This document shows positions 46,046 to 59,138 of a DNA stretch of 64,000 bases, piece after piece. The position numbers were made by a program, and so were the translations under genes. Each line of letters opens with the position of its first letter. Position 1 is the first letter of the stretch. This stretch comes from Chondrilla cf. caribensis (lineage: Eukaryota; Porifera; Demospongiae; Chondrillida; Chondrillidae). The DNA lies in contig OZ026567.1 of the NCBI GenBank assembly GCA_964020155.1, positions 1,686,430-1,750,429 of the forward strand, given 5' to 3'. The notes under the pieces were generated by a model, which saw only the letters and a list, made by a program, of their open reading frames with translations, had not been told where the DNA came from and ran no database searches.

Positions 46046-47345
46046 CTACAGACAGCAAACATGTACACATGTTCATACACTCCACATTGACACTGGCAAC
46101 TGGTGACCGTAGAACAGACAGTACAAGTATCCACACATGTTCATACACTCCACATTGACACAGATCGGTCGGTCAACCGAGTGGTATCTACTGACATTTA
46201 GTCAAACCAAAGAGACAAAACAAAGATCGAGCTAATGCCGTGCGTATCGCTATTCGTCACTTTATTCTTCAAACTCGATCATTTCTTAGTATTTGACCGT
46301 GTGGAGGACACCGACAAGGAAACAACCAATAATTGTATGATCGGAAATAACGTAGGGTAACTGGAATACCGTCAATACTCCAATAACACGCACACTTCAA
46401 CTCACACTTCAACCATCAACTCTGTACACATGGGACTAGGGTTAGGTGTAAAGGGTCGACGCTGAGTGAGGATTCGGGGACTTTTCAGGTTCTTTAGAAC
46501 TTGACATCTGGCAACATTGCGTCGGTTATGGACACGTGGCTGAGTAAGACTATTGCGCAATACCAATAAATCGATAATAATTACTATGAGATATTCTCGA
46601 TGCTAAAAATAAAATCCAAGCAGAGCTAGCGCTAGCTACAGATGTTTTGACATACAATATAAGGTGTCTGTCACGTGCATATGTAGATCATTAATATTAT
46701 GGTCCATCGAAGTGGAGGAGGACAATAATAATTGACAGACAATAAACAGCAATAATTGACTTAATCACGGCCATGCAACTTCGTGAATTAGAATTCGTGC
46801 AGTAACCTGCTTGACTGCCTAGGCCTGGTATTGCATGTCAACCCCTATAGCTGTATATAACACACACGTATACATATGCACTAGTACTTGACATGCATGA
46901 CATTGTGCATACTAGTAATGCCAGCAAATATTCATTACATAATATAATATTAGGTATATATTAATAGATAATAGAGTATATTATTATATATTCTTATATT
47001 CTTATATAATAGTGGAATATATATATCAGATTCTATGATATATTCTATGATGCAGATCTCCAATGAAATGAATTGTACAAGAATATAATAATTATTAATT
47101 ATAACGATAAGATCTAAATATAATAAAATGATATTATTATTGTTATACAATAACACACACTATAAAACAGGAAATAATCTATTGTAAAGTTCTCTACAAT
47201 TGTAGAAAAAGCAAATTCTCAAACTCCATGTCTCATCAGGATTCCTGTGTGGATATAATAGACTCAATACAACACTGACAATGTCTACAGTATGAGCAGT
47301 GGAGGGGATGTGGGCCAGCCCATGAGACCACACAATGACATAGCA
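46046..47345. other. Intergenic, between gene X (unit B) and the end of NLR-C
   Basis: Counterpart of 540-1779 and 25095-26521: a conserved block of about 430 bp, then AT-rich sequence. 46099-46156 contains a short local duplication (CACATGTTCATACACTCCAC twice). No coding region is supported. Confidence 0.5.
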
Positions 47346-50300
47346 CTAGTGTACTTCATGTGAGGTGACCAGGACTGCATGTAGTGGACAGTCCAGATGG
47401 GACGCAGGGGGTAGGGGAGGGGTCATCCCTGGGTGTGTGGGAGGAGTAGGATATCGGGACACAGCAACCAACACAAGGACTGTCCTCCCACACAGGGACA
47501 CTTGGGACCTAGGTACATACAGTCCACTACAAGCACAATGCTCACCTGTGTCCACTACAAGCACAATGCTCACCAGTGTCCACTACAAGCACAACACTCA
47601 CCTGTGTCCACTACAATCACAATGCTCACCAGTGTCCACTACAAGCACAATGCTCACCTGTGTCCATGTCTTCTCAGAGAGCACTTTGGCCTCTAACTCT
47701 GCTCTAGGGATGGGTCCTTCGGTGGTTTCAACAGCCTTGAGAAGGGAGGTCCAGGTTGGGGGGAAACCCTTACATCGCCCACTCTGCCAGATATGTAATG
47801 CCTTCAGTCCCCCCATCTCCTTATGCATCAGAGACTCTACATCCACCCAACGGACACCAAGGTTGATGGGGAGTTCCCACTTTGGAACCTCTTTCCAAAC
47901 AGCTAGCAATCCAATATCTGAAGGAGTCTGATCTGTTGGAATGAAGAGGATGACAGGAGAACATGAGAAGACATTTTGTCATCATGAATATCATTAACTC
48001 ACCATAGACAGTCAACTGGTCTTCGATGGGTACATTCACACAAGAACTTTGACCACCTACAGACAAGTACATGTAGTGAGTATGTAGACAAGTATCACCA
48101 TGATGGTGGGTGTGTTACACAGCGTGTTCACACCCTCATCACTGGACTCCTCAAGTGACATATGTATACTAGTATGTGTAGTGTACATACGATACAGTTG
48201 ATGTCTTACAATAGTGACTAACAATTGTAAATGAAGGCATACATACAGGCACACACACACACTCACGTACATACATACTCACACTGTACAGCATAATACA
48301 TGGTTACATACTGAACCCAGTGTGCAGACATTGTGAGGTTGAGGCTAATGGTAATTAAGGTCAACCATGATGGTGGGTGTGTGGGTATGATACAGTTGAC
48401 GTCTTACAATAGTAAATAACAATTATAGTTCTGGACCATCTGTCCAGAGTCTGTTAGCTCACCATAGACTGAGGGTTGATCTTTGACTGGTGCTATCTTA
48501 GGATCAGTAGAAATAGCATCACCTTGACCACCTGTAGACAAGTACATGTAGTGAGTAATATGTAGACTAGTACATGTAGTGAAGATGTAGACAAGTACAT
48601 GTAGTGAGTATGTAGACAAGTAGTGTTGCATGTAGTGTTGGGTGGTATACCAGTATATAGTTGAATCACAGTATTGAGTTCATACTGTTCCGGTATAAAT
48701 TGTATGTTTATTCATACTAGAAACCGGATACCGATTATACCGTGACAAAATTGTATAGTATACGGTATCCGCATAACTATTTGTGCAGCTGTGCAAGAGG
48801 GCCAGTGTACGTAACGTAGATTATCTATGTGTGTAGATTGCTTCTGCGACCGTGAACAATAAAGCTGAGCAAAGAATTGACAAAAGCGTATCGCTGTTGT
48901 AAACCTATTCATGTTTCAAACAAAGAATGGACAGAAAGCACATCACTGTCGTAAACCTACGTATTTACGTTTCATACCAAAGTGATTTGAAGAGTTTCTG
49001 TTGGTTGTTGGCAAAACTAGTAAGTGGTACGAAAAGCATTGCATGGGACTATTTCGGTCTTGAGCAGGGAGCAGATGGAAAAACCATTGATGATTGCAGT
49101 GCTGTACACCGAAGTTGTCAAAAACAAGTGCAAGCAAAGCAAGCACCTCAAACGTGTTGGCACACTTCCGAACAAACCACATACCCCTCAGTCATTAGTA
49201 TAGTATAGAACAGAATTATTAGAATAGTAGGTATGTAGTCATACTGCAATATTTTTTCAGAAATACCGTGGTACTATATTTGTCAATACCGCTCAACACT
49301 ATAGACAAGTACATGTAGTGAGTATGTAGACATGTACGTACAGTGACATATCCACGTACACATTCTGAAATACAACAACACACAGACATGAAGGCATACA
49401 TGCAGGCACACACACACACTCACGTACATACATACTCACACTGTACAGCATAATACATGGTTACATACTGAACCCAGTGTGCAGACATTGCACTAGATTG
49501 AGTACAAGTGAGACTGGATTAGACTTATTGGTGCACATGATAGAAGTACTGGAACGTAAGATGTGAAGATCTTACAATGGTTGATCAAATGTGGAAGAGG
49601 TTACTCAAGGAGTCCTACAGACTACAATGTCCTCTCATATTGTGACATACAACATACCTGGTGGGTCGTGAGGAGATGGGAGATCGACTGGAACAACTTC
49701 AGAGGAGGACTTCTCAGAGGTCAGGGAACTTTCTACATTCTCTGAAGAGAAACACACAATAACATGGTCAACAACAACATTGTCAATACATTAACACACA
49801 CAACTCACCAGTTGAAGCATGAGGATGTAATATATTTATAAAGTAAGTCCAACCAACCCTCTCCACAACCTCAAACTTGTTCACATGTTCCTGACCAAGT
49901 TGTGAAATAAGGTGATCTTTGTTCAGTTTGTTACTCCATCCTTTCAAAACAAAGTTGACATCATTGTTGTTGGCAGCAATTCCTCTCATCACAGCACCCA
50001 AGAAATTATACCATGATGAGGGTGGGATGTCATCATGATACTAATTAGAGAATCATATTATCATACATCATAGCAAAAAATAATCAGTTATGAACAACTG
50101 CAAACCTACCCTAAAATAAAGGTCCACTTTCTTCAAAGTACAATTATACCATACATCTTCCACTCTTCTAACAACATCATCATCAACATCATCAACAACA
50201 TCATCATGAGATTCCTTGAACTAACAGAATAAACAACAAGTCATCAGTGTAAACCTTGAGTGAATAATAAATGAGGCATAATATAGTCTAAGAAGTAAAC

Positions 50301-50390
50301 ACACACAAATACTCACTTAGCCATGGAGAACAAATAGGCTGAAGTATGTGATACCAAATCCTATGCAAAGATGTGCTCATCCCCTATACA

Positions 50391-50462
<72 letters not shown>

Positions 50463-53400
50463 TATTGGTATATGTCACACATATACACATAAACAGATAA
50501 TATAATAGAATGTACATCATACAAAATTAACAAAATGATTACAAATGTACTTTAACAGTACATATAAGTAGTACATGGTAGTAGTAGTATTAATAGTACA
50601 TAAGTACATGGTAGAAGCTTAGAAGTTGAATCAACATGTACATTGTCATATGCATACCTCAAAGACGTATGCATGGCATGCACATGTACATTCTGAGACC
50701 TTCCAAAATTTCACCATTTCATTGAATAAAATGTACATTGTCAAAATGAATACTGATTAAAGTTCAATCCCAGCTCCAAGGTCTACACCTCAGAAGAGGA
50801 AACCATCACTGGCTTGTATCCTACAAAACATTGCTACATATGTAGCACCAAATGGTGTGCAATAAACTATCTATGAGCTATGGTTGAGTAAAATTATATG
50901 GGTCAAGAGAGTCTGACGATTTCAGTGATAACAGCAGTAACGACGTTCTCATGTTGTAATGTTTATTGAATGCATGTGTCATTGTTATAATGTTTGCCCT
51001 TGAGACAGGTGTTGAAGATCAACTAATTGACCTCAGTTACCTGCTGTGCACATATCAAGGGAAGTGTGCACGTATGACATATATAAGTGCACACTTTTCC
51101 TTCTGATACGCCAATTTAACAGGATACAAGCACATGTACATACACAGTGTCACACATAATATACACAAACATAGATACATACATGCACATGTACACAAAT
51201 GCAAAAGTATATAAGTCAGGGCTTATGATAACGACCGGACATTGGACATTTTCCGGTTAAATTCGCCACATGACCGGCCACATGCAATCTTAGGCGGACA
51301 AAGTGTCCGGAGAAAAGAGAGCAGCTGCTAATGATGAAACTTGTCCACATAAAAAAGAAGTGTTTCAGTTGAAACTGTTAAGAAATGGATCCGTGAAAAT
51401 GATGAAGCATTGAATACATCTATGTGGTTGAAGTACGTTCAGGTTAACCGCGATTCTGTGGAGAAATTGAAGTGCTCCGTTTGCATCGAGTTCGCCGACA
51501 AGTTACGTGGAATGCATAATTATAACGCCGCTTTTATCGAAGGTTCAAGCCTATCCTCTGAGTGCTATCAATCATCAGTACATATCACTGCGCCACTTGC
51601 AGCACTCATTGTTTCCCAGGAGAAGGACAGTACAGTTGACCGCGACGTCATCATGAAGACCAAGAAAGAAATTAATAAGAGAAACCGCAACCGGCAAGAG
51701 GAGAATTCCAAGAGGGTGTACGACCATCTCACCCCAGAATTGAAGCGTTGTGTGGATCTTGCAAAAGAAAAAGGATCCTCCTCTTGGCTGTCTGTCCTCC
51801 CCCTGGAAGAGCATGGTTTCTTCCTGCACAAGGGAGAGTTTAGAGATGCCCTGGCTATACACTATGGATGGACGCCAAACAACATCCCACATTCTTGCAA
51901 CTGTGGGTCACCATTCACCATCAGCCATGCCATGATGTGCCATAAGGGAGGCTTCCCAACCATCCGCCATAACGAGATTCGAGACATCACAGCCTCCCTC
52001 CTCACTAAAGTATGCAACAACATTGCCACTGAACCACCGCTTCAACCACTAAGTGGTGAGAGTATGACAGCGCGCTCAACCAACACTGAGGATGGAGCTC
52101 GTGCAGACATTCGTGCCAGAGGTTTCTGGAACGCTAGGCAGGATGCATTTTTTGACATAAGGGTTTTTTACCCCAACGCACCCTCCTATCGCACAAAGGA
52201 TCTCTCTGCAGTCTACAAAAGACATGAGCAAGACAAGAAACGCCAGTATAGACAGAGAATCAGAGAGGTAGAACATGGCGTCTTTACTCCTCTTGTCCTT
52301 TCAACTTCTGGTGGCATGGGAAGGGAAGCAATGACCTTCTACAAGCGCCTGGCTGACATGTTAGCCCAGAAGAGGCATCAACCTTACTCCACTGTAATTG
52401 GATGGCTGAGATGTCGACTGTCCTTTGCATCCATCAGAGCCTCTGTCATGTGCATCCGTGGGAGCCGATCCTCACACCACCACCCAATCTCTGCAGCCGA
52501 TTTCAGCCTTGCAACATCTGAGGGACGAATTCCCTCCATGGCTGCATAAACTCTGCATGATTTTGCCTTTATCCATTTTCCAGTATATTATTATTATTAT
52601 TATTATTATTATTATCATTATTATTATTATTATTATCATTATTATTATTATTATTATGAAAAAAAAAAGGTTCGAAGAATACGTGTTCCTACGCATAACT
52701 GCAACAATGAATTTATATTGCGCGAAAGAAAGATGGCCGATCTCAAACACCGACAATAAGAAACTGGCCAAGAATTCGCACGCTGAAGCTCCGCCGAACG
52801 TAATAACTTCAGCGAAGGTTCTTCTGAACCTAAGAAAGACGCCAAGTAATTCGAGTGCGAATTACTTGTTCTTCGTTGAAAGCTATAAAAACTGAAAGGC
52901 ATGCCAGTTTATGAATTGAAAAACTCGACTCTTTGATGAGAATTGCATCAGATGGGCCTCTATTTTCCCACTGGGATGCTAGTGGAGCTTTAAAACTATG
53001 TTAAAAGGACAAAATGCGCAGACAGGTACAAGATACCCATACCACCCAAGATTCTAAGACACCTGAGAATGGTACAGCTGTAGCAACAGTTCCACTATTA
53101 GCTTGGCCGATTGGGAGAAATGGATAATGTAGCGACTGTCATTGTTTATGCATATATCACTAATAATTAATCATAACAGTACATCACCACCTATGAATCA
53201 TGATTACATTTTTATTTTTTGATTCTTTTCTTTTTTGATATACAGTGTACATACAGTATGTGTATACCTGCATATTTCTAATAATATAATAATTATAACA
53301 ATAATAACAATTGTCCGTTTATTCTTCAAAATGTCCGTTCAAAATACGTATGTAATGGCCTGACATATTGTCAGGCCATTACAAAATCTTATCATAAGCC

Positions 53401-56400
53401 CTGTAAATACACATGTGGACACATACTCACGTGTTTGCTTACAAACCTACATACACTCACCTTCAGCACACACACACTCACACACATCAATGTACAAATG
53501 TTGACACATCACATCACATCACACATCACAAAACACAACCAAAGATCATTCTATTGTCAGATACATAGCAGACAAGCACACATGTAAAAGTACATATACA
53601 CACTCAACCACATGTGAACACAATACACCAGTAGAATGTACACTCACTGAAATTTCCAAACTGAGTTCTTCCAGTCGTTCAGCATGATGTACCCTACTGA
53701 GCAACACTCCCCATTCAGCTGGGGTTAGTCTTAACCCAAGGTGACACACAGGTCTAGACATTGGACCATCTATGATGAGTTGACACCAATTGTCACCTGT
53801 ACAGAGTGGAACCAAACACTATACTGTAGTACCAGTGGAAACCTTACTGAGTAGTTGGCTAAAAGTAGAGTGAGCAGAATAGGTATAGTGTGTACTGTAC
53901 CACTCAGTCAGACATGGGATTGGGATGGTTTGTATCATGGAGAAATATCCACACCTGACTGTGTGCACACAATTGGGATCAAATAATCAGTTTTGGTATG
54001 CTTCTCATCAATAAATGGTGTCATTGAACATCTGTGAGGGGAACTAGCATTACACAATCTAAACATAGTTACATACAAGTCTCACCTAGTAGTGGAGGAT
54101 GATGTGTGTAGTTACTGTTCAACCTCAAATGAGTAATGTGGTCACTGTGTGCCAAAGTCTCCAATAGAGAGAGAAAACGTTCTTTTGACTCACGCTACCA
54201 GTGTGCAAGGATAATACAAAATAACAAGTTAGAACTTCAAGTACGTAATGCCACAAACTGAATATAATTATAGTGCACATACTGAATGTAGCTGAGATAT
54301 AACATGACCACATGTATAATGTCATGTATGTCATACATAATATGACCTAGTCTAGCCTCTAGACACAAGTTATCATTTCCATGTGTGGGCAGAGCAAGAA
54401 GTAAAGTCCAGCAATTATTTTCATTTTCATGCACTATCCCCACTGGAAGGTGGTTATTGGAGATGATACGGCTTATGATGATTTTGGTACTCATAGGGAA
54501 GGTGCAATCTTCTAAGATGACCTTGGTAAGTGAACAAAGACAGATATGTCACAGGTATTCAATTCACACCACTCGAAGACAACATGCTGTGTCTAAACTG
54601 CCATTGAAGTGCCTAGTCTTGTGTGTATCAGACTCATTCCCATCCCCAATTTTGAAATTGGGACTTCGTCTCGATGAGAATAGGTCTGGTCTCATCAGGC
54701 AGCTATGTATTTCTGTACTGGAAGTCTACAATAACAAACAACAATCACATTGCATATCATCACATTTCAAGGTGGTAAATTTCCTCATGCACAACATGTG
54801 TTCTCTTGGGAGAGACCTGTTGGTTATGTGCATCAAAACTATATTTGGCTTGAGGTGCCCATGTACAGAAGTGAGAGGTTGGGGCTAGCTAGACTAAATG
54901 TGACCTTTAGCTTACAGACATACACACTGCTTGGCCACCACAGACAAGCAACACATAATGGGCACATGAAGAAATGTGCTCAACTTCAGGAAGAGATACA
55001 ACAGGAAGTGATGTTACAGTAATAGGAAATGTATTTTGTTGGAAAGCTTCACACTGCTGAAGACGGCCATCAAAGACCAAATGTACAGTGAAGCAACATG
55101 GAACAAACTGTGTTTAATATACATACATGCTACCAACTAACCAAATGTTACACCCAATGATAGGACATGAACAATGCAGCTCAGAATCCCTATTCACATA
55201 CATACTAACCCAATAGTTGATCCCAAGTTCTGATATGTTCCTGTTCCTGGAGACTCCTTTCACTATTGACAGCATAAGATCTGAAGTCTATAAACACACA
55301 ACAATATCACAATACAAGATGGTATGATGTCCAGTACACCTTAGAGATTACTCCTCACCTTTTCTCTACATTCAACATTAACCTTGACAAGCTGGCCACT
55401 TGTGGCTAAGGCTTCCTCTATTACAGATAGTTCAGTAGAGGAAATGTCCTCTCTATAAAGGCCGATGGGAGCCTATTGTAAGAATGTACATAAATAATCA
55501 TGATCACTCAATATGTACTGTTACAGTATTACAAGTTGTACTGTCTACAGTCTTACTTGTGGCATATCAACATCCAGTTCCTTCAATGTTTTGGCATCCT
55601 TCAATCCTGAAAGAACAGCACACCACTGTCTAGGGGTTAACCCCATCGTCACCGAACACTTTTCACGTGGAACTAACAGGGACTTCAGAGAGTTGTCTGG
55701 TATATCTGTGCATGATTGTTACCATTTTAAAACTGAAACTGAAACAAATACACATGGAATGGTTTATTCTTGACTCACCAAAATATCTATGCCCTCTAAT
55801 ATGTATAAAGTACTCATCCAACTGAAAAATTTTACAGGTGATATTCTTAAGGGTCTCATTTGTACAAAGGTGTTCAATAAATGAGGCTGGTGGGAGAGTA
55901 CTACTGACGGAATTAACAATCTTAAATGACCTCAAACTTCTGTTAGCTTCCACTGCACAATCAATTCTTCTCCAATCTTCATTGCTATAATCCACTACCT
56001 ACAGCAATACATGTACACAAGGTTTACTGCACTAGATGTACATAACGGAATAGTCTGGTGCAGACCAAACTTTATTCCTTTGTTATTTGTTGTCGTAAAA
56101 GGGTTTAGAGGCTCTGATAATATGAAGGTGTTGTGAGGGGTGGAGTCAGACTGATATTCAGGAAAATGGTGATGAGTCATTACCTGACCAATGAAATGGT
56201 CAATTGTCTACAGTAGAACAGCAATTAGGAGGCTTCAGTGCATGGTGATTGACAACAGTGATATTCCTGTGGAAATACTGAGACTTGATACACAACAACC
56301 GTTCTTCTTAATGATGAAGACTCAAGGCTGGACATTACACCACTGTTGAACTATTGAATAGCAAATGTGACTGGCTGCATTGTGACTGAGAATGAACTGC

Positions 56401-59138
56401 ATTTCAATGTGCACATACGTATCAAGTTGAAGTATATTAGATTGCCAATGGTTTAATGCTATTTTGCTTCAAGTGATGTTGGAGTTGGAGTATATTCGAT
56501 TGGCTTAATGCCATTTTATTCACGTAATGTTCCTAGCTTAGTTGACAGCGTATTCATAACAATTGACAATGTTTTCATAACAATTAACAACCCTGGCTCA
56601 CAGCTGTACAGTGTAGAGTTGAGTTTAAATACAAGCAGAGCTGCTCTATTTTGAAATTACCACTCAACTCCTCCTGCTCATCTTCTGACTCTTGCTTGGG
56701 ATGGTTGTGTGTGTTTGAACAGGAGTTGTGGAGAGTCAGGGATTGTAGAGTCTTATCCATGTGTACCCTCAAGGACGGCAAGTAGGGTGAAAAACCCATC
56801 TCAAACAAACTTGGACTAAGTGACATCTTAAAAGAGATCTAGGATTATAAGTGGTCGTTATGTTGGGACAGAAATAATAGGGACAATCTACCATACAAGA
56901 CTACATAACATTATAGTGATTTGAATGTGTTACACTCCTATATATGCAAATATACAGATCAACACACCTCATAATATTTAAAGTGAAGCACCACCTCCTC
57001 AACTCTTCCTGAGAGCACAGCCAGTACTGTATCCAAAGGTGCATCCCGTAACTTGATGGCCTTCAAGTTATGTGATGTTTTGAAACTTCTTTCAAATATT
57101 TCCCAATCTGTCAAACACAAAAGTAAGAATATAGCACTTGCTATATACAGTCTGCTACAACAGAATGTGGAACAGCTCATTGACATGTGGAAATATAGGA
57201 AACTTGGGACACAGTTCACTGGTAAATACGTAAAGCCTCAATATTTTCTAATCAGGAATTCTGAATAGCAGGGTTCCACTGTAACTGCAATGAAATGTAG
57301 TCTTGTGCACAACTTGTACAAGTTCATATCATGCAATACCAGACTCAAGATGACATACAATACAGTAGTATTATAACCACTTACCACCTACCATTTGGGT
57401 GGAACAGAGACAATATCAACTTTCTCAGATTCTTGTGCACAAAGACAGTGCTGGCCAGGTTGTCCACTCCAAGTGGATGCACCTCATCACCCCTCAGTGA
57501 TAGCGTTTCAAGTGTGGGATGGCTCTGGACTGCAGACTGGACAACATGTAAATTGTAAGGGGACCTCACATCAAAACTGATAGAGTTCTTCAGTAGTGTT
57601 GGAAGAACTCTAGCAGATACTGAGGGGTTGTTGGCTTCAAAGAGTGAGGTCATCACAACCTCATCATCGACACGAGTCCGAACACCGGCATCTCGGGCAC
57701 GCGATGATAAACTTGACAGACTGAGACTAGTCAAGTCTACCCATTTCAGTCTGGTGATTCCACAGTAGGTCTTCCAGATCTCGGCCATCTCTGGACGTCC
57801 AAACTCACTTTTCCAGATTCTCCTTTGATCGGTCTCGCTCTGTTTGGCAATGTGGATGGCAGCTAATGTTTCTTGTACCGTTTTGTGGTTGAATTGATAG
57901 AGATGTCCAGCAGATGGGGATGTCTCGTCCACACGCTCAGAGAACAGGAGGTTGTAGATGCTGCCTCGCTTGTCCAAATGATCCTTCACATCTTTCAAGT
58001 CGTCCTTGGTGAGAATCAGACGCTGACCATTCTTGTCGCTGCAGCATTTGTATGCTACCTCACAGAGGGCATAGAATCCAGGAAATAGATCAATCGGGAC
58101 ATTCAGTACATCCTGGATCGGAGCACCAGTGATCTGAGATGCCCAGACCAGGTATTCTACCAACTGGTGACAGATGTATGCTGAGAAAATGCCGCTTACT
58201 GTCTCGGGAAGAGGTGTACTCCCAAGGTGATCCTGGACTTTGCAGACAATTTTCAAAACCATGGGAATATGGCACATCCCACGAACTACAGAAAGACTGT
58301 TCAGCCTTTGAATGATCTCCTTTGATTGACGCTCTGCTTCTTTCTTATTGGCTCGATATGCTTCTCGGAAATAGTGCTGGATGTACTGGTCAATGTCTGT
58401 GTCAGTGAATCCGAGAATTTCAACATGACGATGGGGTCGCTTCATCAGAGACAGGAGATCTGGACATCGGGAAGGTCGAGTGGTGACAAACACATCACAT
58501 TCACTGAGGAAGCGCTCCTCAACCGATAGGAGATCACTTAGGAAAGGGGATTTCCCAAGATGATCCGCAACCTCATCAAACCCATCCAGAATGAGGGCGA
58601 CACCTTCCCCTTCATTTTCACGGATTTTCTCACACAATTCTGCAGTGTCGGAAGCTCCCGACATTCCCAGGAGGAACTGGAGACCATCACCTTCTTGGGC
58701 ATTTTCAAATACTTTATCGATGTCTCCCTTGGCATCACTGAGCAACACCTTTAGCTTGCGGAGCTCTACCAGTAGCACCAGATGATACTGGTTGGGGAGA
58801 GCTTGGGAGTACAGGTCTTGGCATAGTTTACGTGACAGGGTTGTCTTGCCGCACCCAGGTGCACCGCTGATGACCACACGCTTTCCTGAAGTGACTTTGT
58901 CGCAGTTGAGAATGTCCTTGTATTCCACCTTCTCTGCCTTTTCGTAGTACCCGTCTATGCCGTGGATGGTGGCATTCAGGAACTCAGTGATATCTTTATC
59001 CCTCTTGGCTCCATAACGACGACGCTCTACTGTGGCTAAATGATTAAATTCTAAATTCGGTGTTGAGGTATCCTCAGTGTATACCGTAGGAAGGCGACTG
59101 TAGAATCGTTTCAGCTGTTCATACCAACGACTGTATAT
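47346..59138 (-). CDS. NLR-C: NACHT-LRR-Death domain protein, 5' end uncertain
   Basis: Exons (minus): 57392-59138 (NACHT), 56968-57107, 55779-55998, 55557-55705, 55359-55472, 55210-55287, 54086-54158, 53648-53796, 50110-50220, 49809-50040, 49658-49741, 48463-48531, 48003-48056, 47658-47932 (Death domain), 47346-47428. Phases agree (1201 aa) using the second donor of the 28-bp array. It has both linker exons: the GGQGD type seen in A and the GGQSSC type seen in B. Exon 56584-56826 is an alternative terminal exon as in A. The NACHT exon opens IYSRWYEQLKRFYSRLPTVY, in phase 0, after a CATACAG acceptor. Upstream sequence is not homologous to A or B, so the leader is different; 60184-60366 is a candidate. 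Confidence 0.75.
47522..47661. repeat. 28-bp splice-donor minisatellite, unit C (5 units)
   Basis: Five 28-bp units of the family described at 26702-26953, again abutting the Death-domain exon. Donors alternate CAG/GTGAGC and CTG/GTGAGC; one unit reads GTGAGT. Confidence 0.9.
47658..47932 (-). CDS. Death domain exon of NLR-C
   Basis: Reads VPKWELPINLGV, ALHIWQSGRCKG and PPTWTSLLKAVE, ending TWTQ at the first of the repeated donors. Very close to copy B; A is more divergent (more charged residues in the middle helices). Confidence 0.7.
48533..48627. repeat. 25-bp minisatellite, NLR-C intron
   Basis: Three to four degenerate units of the TAGACAAGTACATGTAGTGA family next to the acceptor of exon 48463-48531. 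They were apparently the target of the hAT insertion that follows. Confidence 0.75.
48621..49301 (+). mobile_element. hAT-type remnant with BED zinc-finger fragment (unit C)
   Basis: Sister of 3557-4199. It is flanked by TAGACAAG on both sides (8-bp target duplication, inside the 25-bp repeat). The left end has a 12-bp partial duplication of itself (TAGTGTTGCATG). Plus strand 48927-49208 encodes SIAWDYFGLEQGADGKTIDD followed by CSAVHRSCQKQV, the first part of a BED finger. Non-functional. Confidence 0.75.
50394..50460. repeat. (CA)n microsatellite
   Basis: About 67 bp; orthologous to 5334-5408 and 28457-28486. Confidence 0.95.
51410..52549 (+). pseudogene. Chimeric transposon ORF (zinc-finger leader + retroelement C-terminus)
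   Basis: 379 codons in one frame from two sources. Residues about 1-48 hold a C2-type zinc-finger leader (LKCSVCIEFADKL) as in ZNF862-like hAT proteins. The rest resembles the C-terminal region of invertebrate non-LTR-like polyproteins: a zinc motif SCNCGSPFTISHAMMCHKGG, RHNEIRDITASLL, then ARADIRARGFWNARQDAFFD and IRVFYPNAPSY, which looks like a PD-(D/E)XK-type nuclease core. The reverse transcriptase itself is missing. The open frame across the junction is probably fortuitous; no host function is implied. Confidence 0.6.
52586..52658. repeat. (TTA)n microsatellite
   Basis: ATT trinucleotide run with a few ATC units directly after the retroelement fragment, as expected for the 3' tail of a non-LTR element. 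Confidence 0.9.
57392..59138 (-). CDS. NACHT exon of NLR-C
   Basis: 1747 bp, open throughout. Walker A GAPGCGKTTLSRKL, Walker B VALILDGFDEVA, FVTTRPSRCP, FNHKTVQETLAAIHIAKQ, then LRRs PTLETLSLRGDEV and HKNLRKLILSLFHPN. The N-terminal 20 residues differ most from A and B (IYSRWYEQLKRF), matching the change of sequence just upstream. Confidence 0.9.

Larger units (their letters stand above)
51217..53402 (+). mobile_element. Composite insertion: hAT-like element hosting a retroelement fragment, unit C only
   Basis: Inverted ends CAGGGCTTATGATAA frame a 2.2-kb insertion absent from A and B. The left part encodes a zinc-finger leader (KCSVCIEFADKLRGMHNYNA) of the ZNF862/hAT kind. This is cut at about 51550 and continued by the C-terminal part of a retroelement ORF, then a (TTA)n tract (52586-52658) typical of non-LTR 3' ends. 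A copy of the B repeat (52682-52873) follows. A clear target-site duplication was not found. It sits in the NLR-C intron between 53648-53796 and 50110-50220. Confidence 0.65.
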
